From Isochrysis galbana (lineage: Eukaryota > Haptophyta > Isochrysidales > Isochrysidaceae), in the NCBI GenBank assembly GCA_018136815.1, contig CM030940.1:4054245-4118244 (forward strand): a stretch of DNA of 64,000 nt, read 5' to 3'. Each line of letters starts with the position of its first letter. Positions within the stretch are counted from its first letter, which is position 1. The translations under genes and the position numbers were made by a program. The notes under the pieces are model-generated. The model worked only from the letters and a program-made list of their open reading frames with translations, ran no database searches and was not told where the DNA came from. Positions 10,199 through 21,479 of the stretch are shown here, piece by piece.

Positions 10199-13100
10199 AT
10201 GCACAAGCTCGCCTCGCTCTCGGCCGAGCTGAAGAGCAAGGTGCAAGACGCGTCGTCGGCCATCTCAAATGTACGCGAGCGTGTTACTCAGCAGATGCTC
10301 GAGGGCACGGGCCTCGCGGACAAGACAGAGGACGAGGAGTTCCCGGAGCTCGAGGCGCACGTGAGCCGAGGGGGTTGGGGAAGGGGGGGGGGAGGGGGGG
10401 GGGGGGGAGGAGGTGGCGGCGCAGGGGACGGATTGGGTGGGTGGGTGGGTGGGTGGGTGGGTGGCAAGCACAGGGGGGTGGGTGGGGGGGGGGGGGTGGG
10501 GGGAGCGCAGGGGAGGGAGGGGAGGAGGGGATTAGAGGGATGGAGAGGGGGGGGGGAAGAAGGGGACCCGAGGGGCAAAAGGCGCCTGGGGCTAGGTGGG
10601 CATGGGTGAAGGCGGCCCGAGGGGTGGGGTGGGGCGGGGTGGGCAAAGGGAGTGGTGCCTGAGGGTTGGGGGTGAGGGCGAATGGGGCAAGTGCGGCCAG
10701 TCAGAGGGGCGGAGAAGAAGGCATTGGGGGGAGGGGAGGCTTTCCAGAGGTCGATGTGCACCAAAGCGGCGGCTAGGAGCCAGGGGAACAGGGGTGGGGT
10801 GGATGTTGATTGTGTTTTGTCCTCAGCATGCTGCAAGCCCACCAAGATGCTGTTTTGCACGTACTTTAACGCGCCGCTCAGTCGTCGCCTTCCACGCTGC
10901 ACAGGCGCGGATCGACGCCTTCCTTCGCCGCCTCTACGACCATTCTGACAAGTACATGCGCGCTCTCAATCAGGTGCGCTCCTGCCCGTTCCCCGCGTGG
11001 CCGGAAGTCGTGCGGAGTTCACGCCATATCTTGCACCGGAAGCTGTAAGCAGGCCATCGCCCTGGTCCATGCCGGACCTATGTTCCTCCGGACATGCAGG
11101 TGGTTGAGATGTCACGGATCCTGGCAGAGGACTTTGCCTCGGTCATCGACGACCCACATCTCTCCGAAGTGGCAGAGGCCTTCAAGCTCGCCAAGGGGGA
11201 GGAAGCTGCCGTTCAAAAGGACGTGCTAGGCCAGGTCAGCCGCTTTCAGCCCGCTTTTCACCACCTCTTGCTTACCACCACTTCTTCTGTCCTTGCTCAT
11301 AGAGCCCGCCTCTTCCCGCGCGCGCGCCCCCCATATGCAGCTCTGTCCTTTTCCACGCGCAGGTGCTCTATCGGAACGTCTTCCAGCCAGTGAAGAGGGA
11401 GGTCGAGGGCCGAAAGGACTATGAACGCCGGCTTAACGACAGGAGAAAGGTGGAGGCGCCCGAGGGGCGGGAGAAGTCCGCCCTCGGTGCGGAGGTCCTG
11501 GTTCGCGCACGCCCCTCACCATAGCATACCGACGCGCGCCACCCCTTCTGGCTCACTAGGTCCGGCTTGACTATGACGCCTTCCGCCGCAAGCAAATGGC
11601 GCTCATGCAGGTACAGTTGCGCTTAGGCTACTTCCCATGTATCTACTCTCGTAGGCGTCTCGAGCCATGGCCGCGCCTCCGGCCTCCTCACCACGCTGTA
11701 GCATGGTTACCGGCATCATAGCACGGATTTTGGCCCGCGCATCTGCCTGCACGCCCTGCAATTGCTGCGAGGCACCGCGCCGAAGGCACCCCTCGTTCCC
11801 CATCCTCCGCACAGTCCGACCCGACCAATAAGTCGGTTTACGAGAACAACCTCGAAGCGGCTCGCCGGACCTACGCCAAACACTCCGAGAATGTCCTCAA
11901 GGACGCCGCCGCCGTCAACGCCGAGCGCAAGCAGCTCCTCTCCATCGCATTTGCTGGGCTCGCCGTCTCCCAGGTGTGTATCCATCATCGGCGCGGATGC
12001 GCGTCTGCGCCATCGCCGCTCGCCTGTGCGCCCCCTGGACAAGTGACGGCGAGACGCCCACACATCGCTCGGAATACTCCTTTCACTGCGTCCCTATTCC
12101 CACCCTCCAGCTTGAGTTCTTCTCTTGCGCGGCCAACTCGCTCGAGGCGGTCGCCGCCGCAGCCTCCGCGGCAGTCTCCAACGCAGATGACCACCCGCAT
12201 GACCACTCGCCGGCTGCGCTCTGGGGCCGGATGCGCAGTGAGATCCAAAAGATGGGCCACCACGCCAGACAGCAGCGAGCTGCCAAGGTGGCTCAGCGGC
12301 CGCCGCAGCAGAACAAGCAACCGTCACCTCCACCCCGCCATCAGCAGCCGCAGCGCACGGCAACTCAGCCGCCCCCATCAGACACGCCCCAACAGCGCGG
12401 CTCGCCCGATCCTCACGCTCGGGCTGGAGGCTACGTGCCGCCCGCCACACAGCGCGTGCCGACGCAAGAAGAGCACGATCCCTTTGGCTTCGGCACCGCC
12501 GCCCCCGCTCCGCCGCCCCCGCGCGCCGCCGCGTCCCCACCCCCGGCGCAAGAGGCCAACCTCTTCAACTTCGGAGACGACTCCTCACCCGCATCGGTCA
12601 TGGCGCCGCCGACCATTAGTAATGAAAGCCAGCCGGAGTTCGACCTGCTCAGCGGCATGATCGGCCCCCCCCAGGTGTCGCACACACCCTCGCTAGCCGT
12701 GAATGATCTGATGAATGATTCTGGAGCCTCCGCAATGGACGAGCTAATGTCCTTGGGCGCACCCGCAGCGCTTGTACCGGAGACCTCGAGCCATCGCCCC
12801 AGGAGTGCTGCCTCTGCCTCCGCTGTTGCCGCCCATGACGACTTCGCGGCCTTCATGGGTGGTCCCGCTACCGTTAAGCCCCAGCCCGCCCGCGCGTCGC
12901 CGCCCTTCGCCCCGGAAGGCGACCTCATGGGAGGTATGGAGGATCTGCTTGGCGGCATGGGCACCCCCGAATTGCTTGGCGGCATGGCCGGGAGCGGTGC
13001 GCCTCGCTCGGGTGCCTCTCTTGGCAGTGGCGGCACCGAGCGCAGCGCCCTCGGCCCGGACGGACGGCCGCTATCGCGCCAACAGCTGGCGGCGAGGCGA

Positions 13101-13478
13101 GAGGCCGAAAAGGCGGCCGCCATTGCAGCCAAGGTCGAGGAGCAACGCACTCGCGCCGCAACGGCGGAGCAGAATCGCGAAACGGAACGGGACCTCGAGA
13201 AAGTGGTTGGAGCGAGGGTCGCTCAGTGGCAACGCGACAAAAAGAACCTTCGGGCGCTGCTCGCCTCCCTGCACGAGATCGCTCCTCCGTGCTCGTGGGA
13301 GCCCATGAGTCTAGGCCAGCTCATCGACCCCGCTGCCTGCAAGAAGGCGTACCGAAAGGCGATCCTCGCTGTGCACCCCGACAAGCAAGATGGGAGCGAC
13401 CTCCAGAAAAAGGTGTTAGCACAGCACGTCTTTGATGCGCTGCGCGAGGCGTGGAATGTCTACCAAAAGACAGGCTGA
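10199..13478 (+). CDS. BAR-domain protein with C-terminal auxilin-type J domain
   Basis: Seven exons can be joined in frame: 10199-10360, 10905-10973, 11100-11234, 11363-11449, 11560-11610, 11815-11973 and 12111-13478, giving about 676 residues. All introns are GT-AG and fall in phase 0. Residues 1-250 look like a BAR domain: long amphipathic helices with FLRRLYDHSDKYMRAL, the VLYRNVFQPVKREVEGRKDYERRL block and LDYDAFRRKQ. The middle is Pro/Gln-rich and carries DPFGF, NLFNFGDD, DLLSGM and DLMGGMEDLLGGM, which resemble adaptor- and clathrin-binding motifs. The C-terminal 60 residues form a J domain with the HPD triad (ILAVHPDKQDG) and the auxilin-like ending FDALREAWNVYQKTG. Inferred role: recruiting Hsc70 to uncoat clathrin at curved membranes. 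The domain combination is not one I know as an established family. Confidence 0.8.
10361..10904 (+). other. G-rich first intron of the BAR/J-domain gene
   Basis: This intron begins GTGAGC and ends CTGCACAG. Its first 250 bases are almost pure G with interruptions, including a GGGT tandem run at about 10435-10463, which could form G-quadruplexes in the transcript. It is the longest intron of the gene. Confidence 0.7.
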
Positions 13479-14214
13479 GCCCGGCGGCTGTGCGTGGAGG
13501 AGGACATTGCCATAAAAGAAACGATTCGGCTAATGGGCACAGCCGCCAAGGCGGACATGACATTGTGGGCACGAGCGCATGCACGCTTCTTATGGCCTCG
13601 CGTGTGGCGGCGCTGATGTGAGTTGAGCTCGAGCGCCAAAATCGCGACGCGAGGCTACGTGTGCGCACTTTATTTTTGCGTGTCGGGTAGTCTGGGGTGC
13701 GCTAAGGTAGGGCAGGGGAGGGCGAGGGGCGTGGGACGAAGACGTGCCTCAACCGTCTGGGTGCGCGCCATGCGTGCGGCGCAAACAAGCAAAGGGAGTG
13801 CGAGTTAGGGTAGTAGGGGCCCGGACACGTGGCGGGCGCGTGCGCTATGTTCTGTGGTTTTGAGTATTGACTATTGAATGCGGAGGAGGAAGGTTGCGCT
13901 CTAAGAAAAAGCACCTCTGAAGAGCTGCCAACTAATGCTATTGTGTCTAACCTCCCTTGGGGCCCCGACGACATCGTCCTCATCCCATGCTCACTCCCTC
14001 TCCACTCCCCCCTGTCGTTCCTTGTTTGCATTCGGTTTCCTTCCGCCGGGGGTTTAGGTTTTGCCCCATGCCCATGTTGTCGTAGCGAAGCTCGTTTCCT
14101 CTTTGGAAACGGCTCGCGAAGGCGCACGCACCGGCAGCTAGCGCTGCGCACGATTCCTCCGAGGTGGGAAGGGCTCACCGGGTGTGGCTTGGGGGCTTGG
14201 TGTGGTGCGGCTGT
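13479..14214. other. Intergenic, nothing recognised
   Basis: This is the 3' flank of the BAR/J-domain gene. I see no gene, RNA gene or obvious repeat in it. Confidence 0.5.
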
Positions 14215-14830
14215 GTGAGGCTGTGACTGTGAGTTTGGCTAACATGAGATGTATGTGTATGAAGCATGGGGCGAGAGGGACGGGAGGACCGACCGGAGGC
14301 AACACGAGAGGGAAGCACACGCGTCGGCACTGGCGAACCATGGGCCGGCATGACGGGGAATCGCCCCCGTTTGCGAGATATGTGCAGGATGACACCTCGC
14401 CCAAGCCCGCCTGCCCGCCTTCCTCTGCTGACGGGCTTCTGCGCCCGTCAGCACCTCCGAAGTCGTTCCCTCAGCCGCGCCTGCCGCCGGCTTGGCCCCT
14501 TCCTCATTGCCCTCAGGCCCTATGGGCCATTCCAACTCGTCAAGGACACGCGCCGGGAAAGAGGAAACGCGGGAAAAGAGATGGATGAAAGGGGGCCGGG
14601 AGAACAAACAAGGGAACAGTCGGGGAGAGAAAACGGGGAAGGGAGGGAGCAGAGGGAGAGGCTTCCGCGGGGGGGGGGAGGCGAACCTAAATACTAAATA
14701 GCGATGTGGGGAGGGGGCGTCGGAGCGTGACAACAAGGGGGGAAGTCACGCGGGGAAACCTAGACGGCTGGGAAAATGTACAAACGGGAAGGAGTAACCC
14801 CCTTTACCCGCAACACAGTGCTTTTCGTGT
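14215..14830 (-). mobile_element. Retroposon family B, copy 2 (reverse, truncated)
   Basis: The block order of the 748-1610 copy appears here on the opposite strand. From high to low coordinate it shows the GTTGCGGGTAAAGGGGGT block at about 14800-14815, the GCTCCGACGCCCCCTCC block, a CT-rich middle, and the CACA-rich end near 14215. The head with the A-run is missing beyond 14830, so the copy is truncated at that side. It contains a GACGAGTTGGAATGGCCCAT block also seen near 8800. Confidence 0.6.
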
Positions 14831-16190
14831 TTGTCGGGTTTTGAGTTTGTTAGGCCAGCTTGTCGGTTGTCGGTGATGTCTTGCGCGTGCGCTACGAGTT
14901 TGAGATTGTCTCCCAGCGTGAGTTTGCCTTTATTGTCTTCGGTGAAAATGGGGGTGCTCAGCTCGAGTGTGCTCTTAATTTTTGGCTTAGATCGACGTTC
15001 CCGTGCCCTTCGTCCTTCGTGTCTTTCGACACGTTTTCGACGCAATTGAAGTCTCCGCAGGTGTGAAGCCGCAGGCGAAAGACGGAGGAGGTGGCGGTGG
15101 CCAGATTGTGGGGCGCCAAGCAGCTGTAGTAGCCTATCCCCTTTGTTTATTTATGAGAGTGAGTGTGAGTGCCATTACTTGTTCCTAGACAATTAACAAT
15201 CGCAATGACAAATATAACGTTGGCAATCACAATGTAGGCTGTTGTTTATGGTCTCCGGCTGGGGTTTATGATCTCCGGCTGAGGCTCGTTCGTTCAAAGT
15301 TCAAACAGGTTCCCGCGATAATCTTTTTGTGCGGGTGGAGGTGGTAGCGAATCGTACACTTGTTGCCGATCTATGCTCCGGGGATTTCGTGCGACAAGTT
15401 GCAGCCGACCCCGCGTTTGTTGCTTGTTGCGGAGGCATAGACCTTGCGCGAAACTCGCGCATGGCTTAGTTAGGAGGGTCTTTGCCTAGTGCCTCTCGCG
15501 CCGACTTGGGGCGTGGGGCGATCTTCCACGCTTCGGCTTCGGTGCGCTCTTTGCGTTTGGCCGCTTCTGCTTCGCAGATGCAGCGCCTGTGCGCCGGCTG
15601 GAGATTGCGGCGATGGCGAGAGTCAGTACCGTGAGCGCGTGGTCCTTCATAGCTAGCTAGCGGTAGTAGTCTGAATCTTCAGATCTTTTTTCTAAACGGC
15701 GTAACTGTAACTGTAACCGTCCCAAATCATACGTTAAACACGGGTGAGGGGAGAGGGGGGTGTTCCAAAGGGTTTCAAGTTATTTGTATTTGTGCCGGAG
15801 ACAACAACTTGCAGTAACATGCACCAAGGTGTACGGGCAAGTGCGCTACGGGTTGTCGTGATAGTGGTAGTACCGGGCTAGTGGCAGTAGTGGTACTAAC
15901 GTACTAACGTTCAGTTATTTTATTAATATTAATATATACTCCAAAGTAATACTCGGCAAGCGCATCAGACAACACAAGAACAGGAGCGAAGGCGTCCTTC
16001 AGAGCTGTTGAACAGGTAACTGAGCGAGAGCAAGGGCTCTGAGAATACCGAGACAAAGACGATCGCGCTCAGTCCGATCCGCTGCCCTATGGCTTCTGTA
16101 AAGGGGGTCCTCAGACATCCGCTTCGTACGGCAGCCGGTAGGTGTTGGTTGACATGGCAGTGCCTCGCAGTCTTGACACGCTGGGGCATT
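14831..16190. other. Intergenic, no supported gene
   Basis: A reversed family B-like head lies at about 15668-15700 (CTGAATCTTCAGATCTTTTTT). A short imperfect duplication, TTTATGGTCTCCGGCTG and TTTATGATCTCCGGCTG, is at 15245-15285. No gene could be supported on either strand. Confidence 0.5.
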
Positions 16191-16199
16191 TGGCGCATC

Positions 16200-16650
16200 A
16201 AGCTGCGCTATCCCGAGCCACTCTCGAACACCCCGCACTCCTAGTGACTATTCCGGAGCCCTATGAGCCGACTTGCTATCCCCGCTGAGCCCATTCGCGC
16301 TGTTGTTTCTGCTTGGACATGCTTCTTAATGGCGACCTGCTTCTTAATGGCAGCCTCGTCTATGGCACCTATCGACCTGCTTTTTAACAGCAGCTTCGCC
16401 CACGGCACCAAGCTCGGCGGCTAATTCCTGGAGCTTCGGGATTGTCCTCGGGGCTGCTACGCTATCTCGAGACACATTCGAACACCCCACTCGAACTCCT
16501 CGTGACCATTCTGGAGCCCTATGAGCCGACCTGTTGTCCCCCCCTAGCCCGTTCGCGCTCTTTCTCTGCTTGGACCTTCTCCTTGACGGCAGCTTCGTCC
16601 ACGACACCCAGCTCGGCGGCCAATTCCTGGAGCTTTGGGATTGTCTCAGC
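16200..16650. repeat. Partial tandem duplication of the IFT80 3' end
   Basis: A segment of about 90 bp at 16205-16290 recurs at about 16462-16547, a shift near 257 bp; both contain GAACACCCC, CGGAGCCC or TGGAGCCC, and TATGAGCCGAC. The coding segment for LQELAAELG-V-EAAVK occurs at about 16560-16640, in the last IFT80 exon, and in degenerate form at about 16375-16435. Confidence 0.75.
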
Positions 16651-19600
16651 GGCACCAATGGCAGCGAGATGCTTCTGACGATGATAGAGGAGAGTATCGA
16701 GATGCTTAGCATGCATGCGCGCAATGTCATAAGCCTGCTCCCATGCGAAACAGCGGATACACATCTTGATGGCACGATAGACCCACCCCCCCTGCACGAG
16801 CAGCTGCACCGCGTCGGCTCGCTTGCGACGGAAAAGGAGCAGCTCTGCCTCGCGGGCCTCGTTTGTTGGCAGTTCCTGTTGGGGACAAGCACCGGGAAGG
16901 ATGATGAGCTGTCAGGCATCGCACCCGCGTGTTAACCGCCATCTCCGCGAATGCTCACCTTCACATGCGACATGAAGAGCAGCTTATCGACGGCGTCAAT
17001 GGCAGCGTAAGCGACTTCAGCAGTATGAAGTTCCTTGCCGGATACGGCCATCGCAGCAAGTATCGCCCAAAGCATCTGCAAGATCAAGCGAGGGATGGCA
17101 ACTCGGCTGAAGTTTGGCATGCGCCGCTGTTCATGCTTGTCGATGCGGTAAGCAACGCTGTCGGAGCAAACATAGCAGTAAAAAAGCAAGGGAGCGGACG
17201 TCTGGCGGGAAAGATAGCGCCGGCTGAAAAGGCGAGCTCAGACATGGCTGTTGGCTCACCGGGCTCTTGACATAGCGGCAGAGGCGCAACGCGGATTCCC
17301 ACTCCTTGGCATTCGCAAATCGCTCGACCATCGCCGGGTAGGGCGAGCCAGCATATGTAACGATTGCACCGTCGGATCGACGGATGGTGGCGCGCGTGCC
17401 TACAAAGTCAAGTATCTCCGAGCTCTTGCCGACGTCCGAGCATGGTTGTCGGGAGATGGTGGCAGGAAGAACGTCACGGTCGACAAAGACGGCCTCGGGG
17501 TAGTACCAGATGACGAGAGACCCGTCGGCGATGGCGGCGAGCGAACCGTTATCAGATGACCAGCGCATCTGTATCGAGTAGGAACAGAAAGAGGGGTAAT
17601 GGGGTGCGCAAGGGGAGGCCACGAATAATGGGTATGTTCTCCATTGCGCGTTGCCGCGCCCTCGGCACCCTACAAGCGTACCGTGTCGACCATCGTCTGC
17701 AGCTTGACCATCTCCTGCACGCCTTCAGTAGGCGTGATGTGTAGGTCCCTGTTGCGATCGATGAAGGCGAGCCGGCGTGTACCTTTGACAGCGGGGGCCG
17801 AGGAGAGGGCCACGGCCTCCACCTCGAGAGTGTGCTGCAGGGTGCCTAGTTGCCTGCCTGTTAGCGGCTCGAAGAGACGGACCACCTGCAAATCAGAGGC
17901 GGCGGTTGTAGATCGGGATCACGCAATCATACGGCTCTTGGCCTATTGAAGCGGGAGAAGTGGGTAGAAAATACCTTAGGATCAGCCGAATCGACGATGG
18001 CGAGCAGATCGGCCGCGTAGCCAACTGTGGCGGAGGTGAGAGCATCGGCTCGCATTGCTGGGAACTTCGGCTGCGATAGAGGGCGGCCATCGTAGCCAAG
18101 CACCTTACATGACGAGGGGAAGTGCCGAGGACAGCGGCCTCAGAGACAATTGGGCAGAGATTACTCGTGCTCATGCGCGGAGCTCAGCAGGGTAAGCGAT
18201 GCGCCGTTTCATCACTCACAAAGAGGTATGACACCTGCCTTGCGGCAACCACTTGGCCGCCTCATCTCACTACGAACCTGCATGCCACTAACAGTATCAA
18301 CCATCAAGAAGTGCGGCGCAGACTGAAGAATAAGGGAGACAGTGCCACGGAGCTCGATGATGTGCGGCGTATTAAAGTTCGACGTCGCGTGGATGCACAC
18401 CTGCGTGGGTGTGGGAATTTGGGGTTCAGGCTCTTGACCTAGGTCCTTCACTGTAGGCTCCATCGGCTTTGGAAGGGAGGGCAAAGGATCCAGACCCATG
18501 CCCCCCCCCCCCCTCCCCCCCCCGGCCCGCCCGCCCTGTCATGGCATTGGTCGCACGCCTGGTGTAGGAGGCAACACTGGTCGGACCTGGGTCGCAGTGA
18601 CCACGATGAGGTGGCTCGTCGATAGGCTCATCTCAGTCACACGGTCCTTAAAGGTTAGGTCTTCTCGATGTCCGTCGATGACGTTGGTCACCGTCACAGT
18701 ATCTACTCCAGTCTGCCGTGCCTCCCAGGGGCCGCTCGAAATCTCGCGGTTGACAATTTGTCCAAAGAGCACCGCACCGGTGCCCGAGCCCGCTGCCACC
18801 TGGGTGGAGTCACCCGTCCAAGCAAGGGAGAAGATGGAGCCGCACGATGGTTGCGCCCTGGAGTACGACCAGCCTGACTTATCGCAAAGCCGCAGCATGT
18901 TGAATGAACCGACTGCAAAGACGCGGCCGTTTGGCGCCCAGCGAATGGCTGAGATGGAATACTCCACTGGGGCCGAGCTATAAAGCTGGCGGCCGTACGC
19001 ATCCCAAAGGCGGTACTTGCAGTCCTCGCCGCCCGAGCAAATTAGACCATTCACAACATTCCAGTCCACGCACAGCACTGGGGCATCGTGCGCCTTCCAC
19101 TTTGTCTGCTTTGACGAGGGCTGGAGCGGTCGCACGACGAGGTGCTTGTCGCACGTAAAGAGCAGCTGCTCGGCGTCGGGCGACCAGCACATATCGTGAA
19201 CGGTCCCCTCCGACTGAGCTAGGTTGGCACGGAACATGCCGGTGCGTGACCACGATTTGATTAGACCATCCTCTCCAGCTGTCGCAAGAGAGGTGCCGTC
19301 ATGCGACCAGCGAACGACAGTGACCGCGCCCTGGTGCGCATTGGCTTCGGACTTTTCGATCCGTCCCGTGCGCGAGATGAGCTTGAACGAGCCATCCGTG
19401 CAGCCGACGACAAAGACGTCTGTCTGTGCCTTGGCGGTAGCTGAGGGATGCCAAAGCAAGCCTGTGCAGTAGCACCTATGGCGCCGCAGTGCAAAGCGAG
19501 GCGGTCGGGCAGTCGTGCAAGCGTGGGGGCGCGCAGGCTTGACGTGGCATGTGAGGCCGTCCTAAGTGGGGTCCAACGCATGAGCGTGCTCTCTCCCTTC

Positions 19601-20047
19601 ATGCCGTGACCGGCTGCTGCTCTAGCCTCATAGAATTCACGTGTACGAGAGCAGCTCATCTTGTGTGGCGAGAACTTGTGGCAGAGGTGAAAGTGTACGA
19701 CTGTGTGCGGGAGGTGCGTTGGCAGTTCCCCGTCTGCTCAGTGAGCCTAATCTGGCGGCTCCCTCACGGTGTTCGTGCAGCAGGAAGAGAAGACTTGGTG
19801 CTGGGTGGAGTGAGCGGCGCGCCAGCGTGCGTGTAGGGGTGAGGTCACGCACAACAGGCGGTCGAAGGGCAGGGTGTTGCACTCACGGCACGTCGGTGAG
19901 CTTGGCCTGCGGCTCGCCGTCTGTGTTCCATACACGGATCGTCTTGTCGTCGCTCACGGTGAGCAGTTCACCCGTGTCAGACCACGAGAGCCCCGTGACG
20001 ACGTCGGTGTGCTTCTTGAGCTCTTCCTGCTTGATCGAGAGCTCCAT
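16519..20047 (-). CDS. IFT80: Intraflagellar transport protein 80 homologue
   Basis: Eight exons join in frame on the minus strand: 20047-19887, 19475-18587, 18400-18278, 18103-17975, 17885-17682, 17568-17260, 17075-16959 and 16875-16519, giving about 762 residues, close to the usual size of IFT80. Introns are GT-AG. The N-terminal half holds WD40 repeats, with the family hallmarks KWKAHDAPVLCVDWN, CSGGEDCKYRLWDAYGR, FAVGSFNMLRLCDKSGWSY and GTVSLILQSAPHFLMVD. A second propeller contains LAFIDRNRDLHI and WYYPEAVFVDRDVLP. The C-terminal alpha-solenoid carries TAEVAYAAIDAVDKLLFM and GGWVYRAIKMCIRCFAWEQAYDIA. IFT80 is a subunit of the IFT-B complex that moves cargo in cilia. It implies the organism builds a flagellum at some stage. 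The last exon overlaps a partial tandem duplication. Confidence 0.93.
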
Positions 20048-20098
20048 TGCGCGCGGTGCGAGTCAATGAGCACGGCTGGCAAGCGGAGAAAGAGAAAT

Positions 20099-20132
<34 letters not shown>
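20099..20132. repeat. Homopolymer G run of about 33 bases
   Basis: This near-perfect G-run lies just upstream of the IFT80 start codon (20047, minus strand), so it reads as C in the sense direction. It is the longest of several such runs in the window. Confidence 0.9.
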
Positions 20133-20135
<3 letters not shown>

Positions 20136-20366
20136 AGAGAGAGGGGGAGGGGGCGTAGAGAGAAGAGAGGAAGGGAGGGAGAGAGAGGGAGGGAAGGGGA
20201 AGGGGGGGGGGGCGGGAGGGAGCCGAGAGCCGCTCCAACTGCCCTCTGTCCCCCCCCTACCAGTACACTCGGTCCACCACTTAGACTGCTTGTTTGGCCC
20301 AGCCTATTATTAGAGCTCTATTGGGCCCAGTGACTGTGAGAAGAGCGGTGTAGATCAGAGTGACCA

Positions 20367-20460
20367 TTGGTAATGGTAGGGCGGTCAAACAGTGTTTTTA
20401 ATAAGGGGTGAAAAAATGACCATCTCAGAATTGAGGAAATTTGAGGATTTTTCACGGTAG
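20367..20460 (+). repeat. Interspersed repeat D, copy 1
   Basis: About 95 bp, starting GGTAGGGCGGTCAA and ending GAATTGAGGAAATTTGAGG with ATTTTT, recurs almost unchanged at 41305-41400. Copy 1 is followed directly by a family B head, copy 2 is not. Confidence 0.75.
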
Positions 20461-20461
20461 A

Positions 20462-20500
20462 AAAAAAAACATCTGAAGATTCTGGGCTATACACCTACCT
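20462..20500 (+). repeat. Family B head
   Basis: A nine-base A-run is followed by CATCTGAAGATTCTGGGCT and ATACACCTACC, the conserved start of family B. The usual downstream blocks are absent, and at 20504 the sequence switches to the end of a hAT-type MITE. Confidence 0.65.
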
Positions 20501-20503
20501 ACT

Positions 20504-20521
20504 CCTACATGTGAAACACAG
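20504..20521 (+). repeat. Solo terminal repeat of the 190-bp MITE family
   Basis: CCTACATGTGAAACACAG is identical to the 18-bp terminal inverted repeat of the complete element at 42647-42836. No partner end was found nearby, so this looks like a broken copy. Confidence 0.65.
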
Positions 20522-21479
20522 ATTCAGTGAGTTTCTACGGAGGGCTAATACATATGAGTTTGGCTGAGTTTCTAGGAGAGGCAGTCGGGGCCGCAGGCCC
20601 CGGCGTGAGGTGACGGTGAAGCGACCGGGGCCGAAGGCCCCGGACGCCGTGAAGCGACCGGGGAAGCTTTACATGAAGATAATAAAACAAGGGAGGGGGA
20701 GGAAATTTTTATATAAGAGGGGGGGGGGGGGTTTCGTTTCGCAAGTGGAGTAAGGGGCGGGAGGGTGGGGGCGGGGGGGAGCCGGGGGGCTATGTAAAGA
20801 CAGGAACGAGGCCGAGAGGTAAAAATGGGAAGGGGTATAGTTATTTCAGCACAAAGAGGACCCGTGCGGGGAAAGAAAGGGCGGGGCTAATTTCGAACTC
20901 ATGCCGGGCGGCAGGGGGCGAAGGCAAGGAGGGACAAGGCAAGAGCAAGGCCCGAGGTGCGAGAGTGCGAGACAGAGGGGAGACAGGCCAGCAAGATGCA
21001 AAGCAGGCAAGGAGCAAAGCATGCAAGGAGCGATGGGCGGGTTACGAGTAAAGAGTTAAACAAGACAGTAAAACTCTGAGGCGAACAAGCGCGAACAAGC
21101 GCGAAGAAGCGCACGAAGAAGCACGAAGGGTTGGGGTCACTCGCGGATGCGACAAGGGACAAGGGGGGCCGACTGTATTTCGCGCACCGCCTTCGACTTC
21201 GACGGCCCGAAATTCGGTATTTTTCATTTTTCGAAAATTTCGCCGGAGACCAGAGACCATAGAACAGGGAACCCCCACTTTTTTTGCTGATCCATCCTAC
21301 CGGAATCCATAGGGAGCTTATTTAGCCCTTAATTCACCCATTGAAGCTGGTGCCCTCCGCACCCCCATAGTGAGTGACCGGGCTAGCTCGCTAGTCGTTA
21401 GCTCTCAAGCTCAGACTGCAATATGCAATTCCCCTCCGGGGGGCTTGTCGACAGCTTGTCGGTCCGTCATCCCCATCCC

